DNA of 12,551 nt from Isohypsibius dastychi (lineage: Eukaryota; Tardigrada; Eutardigrada; Parachela; Isohypsibiidae). Below the pieces are notes generated by a model, which worked only from the letters and a program-made list of their open reading frames with translations, had not been told where the DNA came from and ran no database searches. The stretch spans positions 1 through 12,551 of the forward strand of contig JAQIWT010001095.1 of assembly GCA_034696485.1 (NCBI GenBank). Reading direction: 5' to 3'. The position numbers and the translations under genes are program-made. Position 1 is the stretch's first letter, and each line of letters starts with the position of its first letter. Below are positions 1-6,723 of the stretch, piece after piece.

Positions 1-37
1 TGAGCTGATTTTAAAATCTGATCCATCCTTGTTTCAG

Positions 38-1241
38 TTTTGGAATATTTTAGGTGGGCCAGAGCTGGTGTCGGAATTATTCTCGCACTCATCGCGGGCG
101 TACTGGTGACAAACGCGGTTATCGAGGAGCACTGGGATCTCCCAATCGCCATGTTTCAAGTGTATGTCATCCATCCTCTCATCCAGAAATCTGCCGTTTT
201 TTTGTGAAACAGACAAAGGGATGAAACTATTTCCGACTCCTATGTTGATTCGACAGACTTGACTTGAAATAGGTTCAAAACGGCTTTTTTGAATCTTCGT
301 AAATAAAATAGAAGCTGCAAATCAAATTATCATTTTTTTAAATAAATAATATTTTGTGAATAAAATTACCGATATTTTCCGTAATAATTTGTGTAGTTGG
401 AAAGCCGGACCTTTTGTATTTCCCAGTGATTATTTGGGGAAGTTTTCAAACCCGATATTAGTTTGGTTTCTGTTATATTCATTTGTTTTTCCGTTTCAGA
501 CCCCTGAAAGAAAATTCGACGTTCGATCCGAATTACGATTATGTTTTCACAAAACCTTACACAAGAGCCAGCCCCTATCTACTTGGAATGCTCCTTGGGT
601 TGATGTTTTTCAAGAAACCAAAATGGACCTTCCCTTATCCGAAACTGGACATTGTTTTCAATTTGGGATGTTGGATTGCTTCCTGTATTATTGCAAACCG
701 GGTTATCTTCGGCTTGTATGACGAAGCGTATAATTCACCGACTGCTGTGAATATGACCGGAAGAGTCAGCTGGCAAATGCTGAGCAGATTTGCGTTCTCT
801 GTCGCTGTTGGTTGGGTCATCTTCGCTTGCCAATACGACTATGCTGGACCGATTCGGTAATTTTAAAAAAAAAATATTTGTGTATTTGATTCAAAAAAAA
901 TCGCATTTTTCGATTTTTCAAATTTACCATTTTTTAAATTTTCGAGGCTCGAAGTTTTTTTATTCACTTCGGTTGACACTCTTGTTTAATATTTCAGAAA
1001 TATTCTAGCCTGGAAAGTGTGGAGGCCGTTGAGTCATTTGACCTACGCGATTTATCTTTTCCATCCGGCGTTGCTGCAGTTGTATCTCATCAATCAACGA
1101 GATCCATTCTATTACAACCCACTGAATATGGCCGGCATTTTCTTCGGAGAATTGTTCTTGAATTACTTATTGACATTCTTCATTGTGATTATGATTGAAG
1201 TTCCTTTGTTGCGACTGGAGAAGGAAGTGATACATTATTGA
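38..1241 (+). CDS. NRF-6-like membrane acyltransferase, C-terminal exons (5' partial)
   Basis: Three exons join in phase: 38-161, 500-856 and 998-1241 (TGA stop). The 5' end lies outside the window. The encoded C-terminal part is a string of hydrophobic helices (for example GVGIILALIAGVLV, LDIVFNLGCWIASCII and FFIVIMIEVPLL). It carries family hallmarks: TKPYTRASPYLLGMLLG in exon 2, LSHLTYAIYLFHP in exon 3, and the E-x-P...LEK ending. These match the acyltransferase_3 half of 'nose resistant to fluoxetine' (NRF-6/NDG-4) proteins, multi-pass membrane proteins linked in C. elegans to drug uptake and yolk or lipid transport; their chemical reaction is not settled. Splice sites are CAG at 35-37, donor GTATGT at 162, CAG at 497-499, donor GTAATT at 857 and CAG at 995-997. 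The 338-nt first intron shows nothing else. A bacterial-type OAC acyltransferase is the alternative, but the C-terminal pattern favours NRF-6. The family call is firm; the exact orthologue is unknown. Confidence 0.82.
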
Positions 1242-1643
1242 AGCTCATGTTTTTTATTCTTTCTGTGTTTTATGGAGTCTATGATTTTCTCTGATCTGAC
1301 CGTTCTTTTGCATTTGCTGTGTTACCATTTCATTGTTTCTAACCAAATTTCAAGAAAGCAAAAAATAATACTGACAAATACTTACATCTCACAATCAGTT
1401 CACGTCGTGTTTTGCGTTGCGGGAGTGGTAGCAAGCAATCTGCAAAATTTCCATATTTTTATGGCTTGATTGGTGGGTTTTCTTGAGTCAGTTGCATCGA
1501 CACAACACAACACAATGGCCTCGCTTGCATGTGAATCAATCGACGACTGCTTGTTTTGTTTTTCGCATTTTCCGGAATTTTGGAAATTGTTGCTCAGATT
1601 CTTCGGAAGTGAGAAAACACATCATCACTTCAAGCCAGCTAAG
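1242..1643. other. Intergenic region with leader of the SENP8-like gene
   Basis: This roughly 400-nt gap lies between two same-strand genes. The first part is AT-rich and lacks a clear AATAAA for the upstream gene; AATAAT-like sequence occurs near 1364. From about 1470 the sequence is less AT-rich and stays open in the frame of the downstream protease. The CAG ending at 1597, in TTGTTGCTCAG, is a plausible trans-splice acceptor 46 nt before the protease ATG. The gap is wider than the roughly 100 nt usual for C. elegans operons, so an operon is possible but not supported. An in-frame upstream ATG at 1515 would add 43 residues. Confidence 0.4.
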
Positions 1644-2880
1644 ATGTCATGCCCCGATGAAGTTGTTCTGAGCTTCTTCGACACACTTGTTCATCAACGG
1701 GATCTGGATCTGCTCAAAGAGCCCAACTGGCTGAACGATGTTGTGATCGGTTTTTTCTACGAGTAAGCTCAATGAAGTGTTTGAAAGTGAAACATGCAAA
1801 ATTGCGATTTCTTGATGTTTTGATTTGCAGGTATTTGGGAAAGAACATATTCTCGGAATTTCGATCGGATATTGCGTTCCTTGATCCAGATCTCGCTTTT
1901 GCTTGTGCTTCAACTGATGGTGAGCCTGGATAATAAATGTCAGTTTTTTTCAGCGGAAAAACTATTCTTGTTGTTTTGATTATTCAGCTTCTGTGGCTGC
2001 GGAAATGACAAAAGATCTGAAGTTACCCGAAAAGAAGCTTGTTCTCCTACCCATCAACAACAACCACGATGCAACGCAAGTCGGTGGAACCCACTGGTCA
2101 GTCTTGAAAAATAATGGTTTACCTCTTGGCTTGATTTACTTAAACTTCCAATGAATATTATTTTATAAATTTTCTATTTGTCCTAATTTTTTGACGGGAT
2201 TTTTTTTGTGGTGTTTTTTTCTGACGCACGAAAATAACGTGCTAGGAATTGGTTTTTTTTCAGGAGTTTGCTTTTTTATGACCGATCGGAAAATGCTTTC
2301 CATGCACTGGATTCCGCGGGTCGGATGAATTCTGATGTGGCAAGGAAGACTGCTAAAAATATGGAGCTTGCGCTGGAGGCCGGAGGCAGCCCAAAATTTG
2401 TGGAAGATGACGTACCACAACAATCAAACGGTAACTGATCTTACCAGTTTTCAAAATACTGTATGTGATTTATTGAATTCTTTTTTCCTCTTGCATGAAT
2501 TTATCATATAATTTAAATATTCATTATTTATATTATTCAATTATTTGATCGCTCTAAAAGCGGCATGGTTTTTGTTGCTCGTTTCAAATATTTGAAGATT
2601 TCCGTCTTTATTTTAGATTGAATTATGAAGATGGAGTTTTCATAGTTTTGAAATTCAGGATTTAGAATTTCGACTTTCGTTTATCCAGCGAACGTTTTCA
2701 ATTGCATTTTGTATTACAGGTTATGACTGTGGAATATATGTTCTTTGCTTTTCGGAAATGATTGCCTCGAACCTGTTGCTCCATAAAAACGTCAGTGTCG
2801 ACCAAATAACTCCAGAAATCGTCAAGAATAAACGTCGGGAAATCCACGCATTGATTCTGTATCTGCGAGAAATCTTCTAA
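1644..2880 (+). CDS. ulp-3: NEDD8-specific cysteine protease, SENP8/DEN1 type
   Basis: Five exons (1644-1762, 1831-1919, 1988-2096, 2264-2430, 2720-2880) join without phase errors into 214 codons plus stop, very close to the 212 residues of human SENP8. This C48 (Ulp1-fold) peptidase matures NEDD8 and removes it from targets such as cullins. Visible motifs are NWLND near residue 28, GGTHW with catalytic His105, LDSAG with Asp122, VPQQ with oxyanion-hole Gln159, and YDCGIYV with nucleophile Cys165. The spacing fits the Ulp family. The start at 1644 was chosen because MSCPDEVVLSFFD aligns directly with the SENP8 N-terminus. An in-frame ATG at 1515 could give a longer form. The third intron uses a less usual GTCAGT donor, needed to rebuild the THW-S-LLFYD junction. 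The active site is intact, so an active enzyme is expected. The symbol follows the C. elegans SENP8-like gene and is inferred from family resemblance. Confidence 0.9.
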
Positions 2881-3188
2881 ATAATTCGCTTCCGGTCAGT
2901 GAGAGCTCTAATTTATTCATCCGTTTGCATTCTTGTTTTGATGGGTAAGTGAACTCGATCCGGCTTCTGTTTTATTGATTGTGTTTTCGGTTTTATAGAA
3001 GCTTTTTACAAACTATGCTGACAAAAAAGGTGAAATAAATGAGGAAAATGAAGGAAAAAAACTGATGAGAAAATGGAAATTTAATATTTGAGATTCATCC
3101 CGACTTTGTTTGCTATGGATTCCTCGTAATATCTGAAAACAATACCGATGATTATTTGAATTCAAATAACGCATTCTTCATAAATTAT
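2881..3188. other. Convergent 3' region between the protease and PP2C genes
   Basis: This 308-nt AT-rich stretch separates the stop codons of two convergent genes. A canonical AATAAA at 3034-3039 on the plus strand, about 155 nt past the protease stop, is a candidate poly(A) signal. On the minus strand AATAAA (TTTATT as read on the plus strand) occurs at 2971-2976 and again at 2912-2917, 213 nt and more past the phosphatase stop. If both are used, the two 3' UTRs overlap. No coding sequence is evident. Confidence 0.45.
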
Positions 3189-4961
3189 TTACTGCATTTG
3201 CGTGGGACAGTTTTCTGGGGGGTCTTGCGCGCATCTCTCACAGAATTCCTCGAAACTTCTTCCCTGTAGCAAAACTATGACTTCGATGGTCATGTTATCC
3301 GCACCTAATCCTCCCATAGACGTATCCGGTGCTAGACACGTATAAAGTAGATCTTGTGTTATCTGGAAAAATACATCGAACCTGAACCGGAAGTTGATTT
3401 TTGGAATGCTGAGATAAGGTTGTTATTTTACCCTTCTTGCTTCCAGATGTTGTGCAAATCTATTTCGTACAAATTCGACCACCTCCCCATTTGTCATCAC
3501 GTCCCAAATTCCGTCGCAGGCCATCACAAGAAATTCCCAATCGTCAGTCAGGGTTCGCACTGTGATGTCCGCCCAGGCTGTAAAATTAAAGTTGTAAGTT
3601 AATATTTCTGTAATTTTGGAATTGGTAACTAATTAATAAATGGGAATCCATTTTGTAATTATGAAACTGGAATACTGGATTTCGTCACTTCTGTGAATTT
3701 TGATGGTTCGTATTTAAACTATGATCATCTTGAGAGTTACTTCTGGAAGTTTGCATTTATTGTTTTCATTTTCACAAATCAGATTTATAATATTCTTTGC
3801 AGAATTATTTACTAATTCCGAAGTTTGAGAATTTTTTCGTATTTGTTCTGATTTCGGGAGAAATATAAAGCATGAATAATCCGTCCGAATTGATATTTTC
3901 GAAAGCAGAACATTATTCTGGAACTGTTTCAAGAAACAGCGTTAATATTTCGTATTCGGCGATAATGGTGTACGAACTTTCCGACATTGAGTTTTTTTCT
4001 CACCACATACGATTCTGTCGTAAGGAGGTCCTTCCATATTGTTCTTATAGTAAAAATCCCCGATAGCTCTTGGAACTGCCAGATTCCCATTGATTCGTCC
4101 ATTTTCCACATAACCTTTCATGTTCCCTTTATGATTCACAATTCGGTCATATTCCACCGGGTCTGTCGGCTTATGCTCAATGGAGAGCTGGATTGCATGA
4201 CCATTCACGCTGGCTATGCATCTGGAATCCGCAATATTCGCCTAAACCAGGAAAACAATGCGGAAAAACGATTGGTAATTTTTTTGTGGTTTTTCTCACG
4301 CAGTATAATTTTCTGTCTTTTATCAAGGTGACAACTGCTGTACATCCAACCAGATGGTACTTCTCTGGATTCTCACTGTCTAAAAATCAAAACTTGGAAT
4401 TGTCTACCGGAAGTGAAATATATCCTCACCATTTCCAAGCGCGAATGCTTCCTTGTCGATTTCCAACAACGCATGCCTTAGCGCATAACACGTGTTTTCA
4501 TCTGAATCACAACAACTAATCAACTATTTCCAACCGGAAGTGGGTTTGAATTTTTCCGAATTGTTTTCTTTTTTGTGGACTTACATAATTTCGGATGTTG
4601 CAGGACTCTGGATTGGATGTTTGCAGCTGCGAATTGCGCGATATCCGGTCCTGTTTTTCAAAACTGTCCAGTTTTCTTGGTTGGATTCCAAAAAATCACC
4701 CACCGCCATGTCCGTCGAATAACGCAAAAAATGCGGAAGCCTGGTCATCTCCAACTGCGCTGAGTTGAACAATGTGAGCATCCTCCATTGCTGGAAATTA
4801 TTTTCAAATGAAAAAAAAGAAACGGAAGAAAACATATCCATACTTGGACGCCATCCTTGGATACCGGTTGCAAATACGATATAATATGGATTCTTGTCAG
4901 CAATTGCGTCTTCGTCAAATTGATGGACAATTGGATAATGACGTGAGAATTTCAGACCCAT
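3189..4961 (-). CDS. PP2C-family Ser/Thr protein phosphatase (PPM-2-like)
   Basis: Eight minus-strand exons, listed in transcription order, join in phase into 326 codons plus TAA: 4961-4844, 4790-4704, 4650-4585, 4501-4430, 4379-4300, 4241-4004, 3577-3432 and 3362-3189. PP2C enzymes are metal-dependent phosphoserine/threonine phosphatases. Motifs in order are GWRPTMEDAH (residues 36-45), DGHGG (65-69), GCTAVVTL (126-133), EHKP, NGRINGNLAV, ACDGIWDVM (240-248) and GLGADNMTI (288-295). The order and spacing match PPM1A, and the MGGLG...DNMT tail resembles C. elegans PPM-2. The start MGLKFS has Gly2 and Ser6, the N-myristoylation pattern, and sits at the expected distance from GWRP. Metal-site Asp43, Asp65, Asp242, Asp246 and Asp291 are present. 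Three conserved positions are altered: His123 where PPM1A has Asp146, Ala145 in place of Gly in GDSR, and Pro198 in place of Ser in SRAIGD. Activity may therefore be changed. Intron 6 (3578-4003, 426 nt) is AT-rich with no feature seen. Confidence 0.88.
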
Positions 4962-5238
4962 TTCGAACAGAGGTGGGAGATGGGGGAGACACAGGAGGGA
5001 TTTGACGTTCGAAAAGACGAAGTTGCCATGACGCATCAACGGAGCATTCGGGTAACCGGAAGCGGTCAGCTGACCACCGTCCACCAATTTGAATATTATC
5101 GAAGATAAGTGGTTTTAATATCGGGATTTTAGATTCTCGCATTGCAATTTAGCAAAATAATCGGAAATCGGAAACAATTTTTTGGACTTCGTTTTTTTTT
5201 CGAAAAAAGCGCGATTATCTTGTTTTCAAGAATTTTCA
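4962..5238. other. Divergent intergenic region and PP2C leader
   Basis: This interval separates the phosphatase start (minus strand) from the candidate small gene (plus strand). The phosphatase-proximal part, 4962 to about 5087, is GC-richer than the other non-coding stretches. It stays open on the minus strand in the PP2C frame and in a second frame up to 5142. An in-frame minus-strand ATG at 5036 would add 25 residues before the MG start. I found no convincing trans-splice acceptor immediately upstream of 4961. The part near the small gene is AT-rich with T-runs, as expected of a promoter. Confidence 0.4.
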
Positions 5239-5743
5239 ATGTCCACTGAACTTGTGGTTTGCGCGATTGCTGAAACTGACTTAATTCCGCCCGAGAAACT
5301 GGCCAGTCCAAATTAGGACATAATGCAGCTGACATATCATGGTTGACCTTTAAAATTGGGTTGTGGTTTAGAAACCTTATCAAATCTGGAAAAGGTGTCT
5401 TGTCAGAATATTTAGTTGATGAAAATGTTTCCTATATTTGCTCATGTTATCGTCATTCAGCAATTAGCCAGTTGGATTTCGTATTGTTATCTCGAAATTC
5501 TTCGCTACGATTGCACCAAGTGCTACAACGCGAATATATGGCAGTTACAAGTAGTCTATCGGCATTGGATGTTCAAAGGGAAAATCTACAAATGGACGAT
5601 CTGGAGTCAAAATCAAACGGGATAGTTCCAACCCGGCTTTGGATGTTAACGGGAACGGACATGTGAACAGGGGATATATCAACTCCAGCAGCCAGGAGAA
5701 TTTAATTGTTGATGATGTTCCGGCCGAATCAAAGCTTGGGTGA
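5239..5743 (+). CDS. Small coiled-coil protein gene, apparent one-base frameshift
   Basis: I do not recognise this gene. Exons 5239-5305, 5372-5394 and 5472 onward join in phase. The reading starts MSTELVVCAIAETD, passes TLSNLEKLDFVLLSRN and continues into a charged, Leu-rich, probably coiled-coil stretch (LRLHQVLQREYMAVTSSL...DDLES). From about 5610 coding character moves to another frame (DVNGNGHVNRGYINSSS), which runs to the TGA at 5741-5743 or to a consensus GTGAGT donor at 5740. One extra base near the GGG at 5619-5621 would join the two frames; without it the first frame stops at 5664-5666. The first intron has a weak GTCCAA donor, so the first exon is the least certain part. The EK...LL..N...RL pattern faintly recalls KxDL/BORC-type small coiled-coil proteins, which is too weak to name it. 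It could be a sequencing error, a recent pseudogene or an imperfect model. Confidence 0.4.
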
Positions 5744-5864
5744 GTTTTTGCTCAAATTTGACAACGGCGTTTTCTTGCGGTAACATCTTATTCAGATTAT
5801 TAATTATTCGGATTCAAAAGTTGAAATGAATTTCAGCTTCAAATTAATTCACCATTTATTTCAG

Positions 5865-6081
5865 ATTTGAGAAGAATTTAACGGTTCCTCCATTCGTTTT
5901 TTATCGCAATTATTTATTAATTTTTCGACAATTCGTTAATTCAATTCAATCACAATTCAATTATTTCAGTGCATTATTTAATTTCATCATAATTTTAATA
6001 AATCTTATTACTCTGTGGCTGATTCAGAAGATATTTTGTTTGTATTTTTTGCCAATAATTTTGTATGAATACAATGTTTAG
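5865..6081 (+). other. Possible terminal exon with a membrane segment
   Basis: If the GTGAGT donor at 5740 is used with the TTTATTTCAG acceptor ending at 5864, the small gene continues in phase for 71 more codons after the junction, to TAG at 6079-6081. The stretch is strongly AT-rich, yet no stop interrupts this frame. It encodes a hydrophobic run (ALFNFIIILINLITLWLI, then FCLYFLPIIL) near the C-terminus, as in a tail-anchored protein. The AT-rich composition makes hydrophobic, Asn/Ile/Phe-rich translation expected even by chance, so this is only a candidate exon. Confidence 0.25.
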
Positions 6082-6450
6082 CGCAATATTAAATATTATT
6101 TTAATTTAGATTTGTCGTAAGTAGCCGATGTGCAAAACTACTCGTACCGTTTTTTTGTAATAAACTTATTAGTTTTCGATCAAGAAATGATCTTGTTTTC
6201 ACAAACTGCAACTGTACCGTTTCCACTTCGGCAAGATTGTTAATGACGAAATAATATGAAAACTTTCTCTGGTATTTTCGAGCTGATCTGCTTTCGCAAA
6301 ATAGATTACCCAAGAATATTGATGATGACGGTAATTTTACTACAAATACAAAAACTGTAAATATTTTGGTTTGTTTATGAACAAAATGATCATCAGTAAT
6401 GAATGGGTATGCCAAAATAATTGCCTAAGATCCGAATTACTCCTCGATTC
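6082..6450. other. AT-rich intergenic stretch, no gene seen
   Basis: This interval upstream of the P-glycoprotein promoter is AT-rich. It holds a GTACCGTTT word twice (near 6146 and 6215) and a small hairpin-like segment, GATCA...TGATC, near 6180-6193. A minus-strand frame is open from 6415 to 6101 but has no ATG and no recognisable domain. I find nothing here that I can support as a gene. Confidence 0.4.
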
Positions 6451-6462
6451 ATTTTTATCCCT

Positions 6463-6557
6463 GTGACGTCGAATCGCTCGCAATCCCACTGCAATGTCTC
6501 ACACACGTGATTCACTCGAGTGCGTCACGCTTTTGTAAACAAACCGTGACAGCGTCA
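6463..6557 (+). promoter_or_regulatory. Promoter motif cluster upstream of the P-glycoprotein gene
   Basis: Several known-type motifs fall within about 95 bp, 170-260 bp before the transporter ATG. They are a CRE/bZIP-like TGACGTCG (6463-6470), an E-box CACGTG (6504-6509), a perfect 10-bp palindrome CACTCGAGTG (6513-6522), a GTCAC half-site inside GCGTCACGC, an exact FOXO/DAF-16 binding element GTAAACAA (6535-6542), and the split palindrome TGAC-AGC-GTCA (6547-6557). The base composition also rises in GC relative to the preceding 600 bp. The individual sites are seen in the sequence; regulatory use is inferred. Confidence 0.4.
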
Positions 6558-6664
6558 AGTCAAGCCGCCGTTTGCAGTTTTTCGCAATTCAATCCCGATC
6601 TCACTTTTCCTCCTCCGTTCCTCACTCCCGAATGTTCCTCACAAAATCTAACCGCCTCAATAAT

Positions 6665-6671
6665 CTCACAG
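6665..6671 (+). promoter_or_regulatory. Candidate trans-splice acceptor (CTCACAG)
   Basis: A pyrimidine-rich stretch (about 6597-6671) ends in CTCACAG, 52 nt before the transporter ATG at 6724. Nematode mRNAs often receive a spliced leader at such an outron acceptor. No alternative start lies between this site and 6724 in the coding frame. The site is not proven. Confidence 0.35.
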
Positions 6672-6723
6672 TTTTTGAATCTCGTTTCCGAATCTCTTTC
6701 TTGGTCTGTTCTCATATCTTATC

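Noticed and set aside
1272-1469. Plus-strand open frame downstream of the acyltransferase
   Set aside because: It has no domain and no good splice signals, and it sits in a 3' UTR/intergenic stretch. I found nothing to support it as a gene.
3714-3932. Minus-strand open frame between phosphatase exons 6 and 7
   Set aside because: It lies inside the 426-nt intron. The flanking exons join in phase without it, and the translation is low-complexity Asn/Lys/Ile-rich.
5129-5383. Minus-strand open frame with protein-like composition (CPNLDWPVSRAELSQFQQS)
   Set aside because: It overlaps the plus-strand exon beginning MSTELVV. I found no good donor to link it to the phosphatase exons and no family match. 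The plus-strand reading has an ATG and phase-compatible downstream exons, so I preferred that one, without certainty.
5416-5625. Plus-strand frame with a Trp/Tyr-rich product (MMKMFPIFAHVIVIQQL)
   Set aside because: It is an alternative frame of the same exon as the coiled-coil reading. Its composition is less protein-like and it crosses the likely intron 5395-5471.
6101-6415. 104-codon minus-strand open frame in the AT-rich spacer
   Set aside because: It starts at a TTG with no internal ATG, has no recognisable domain and lacks supporting splice sites. It is most likely a chance opening.
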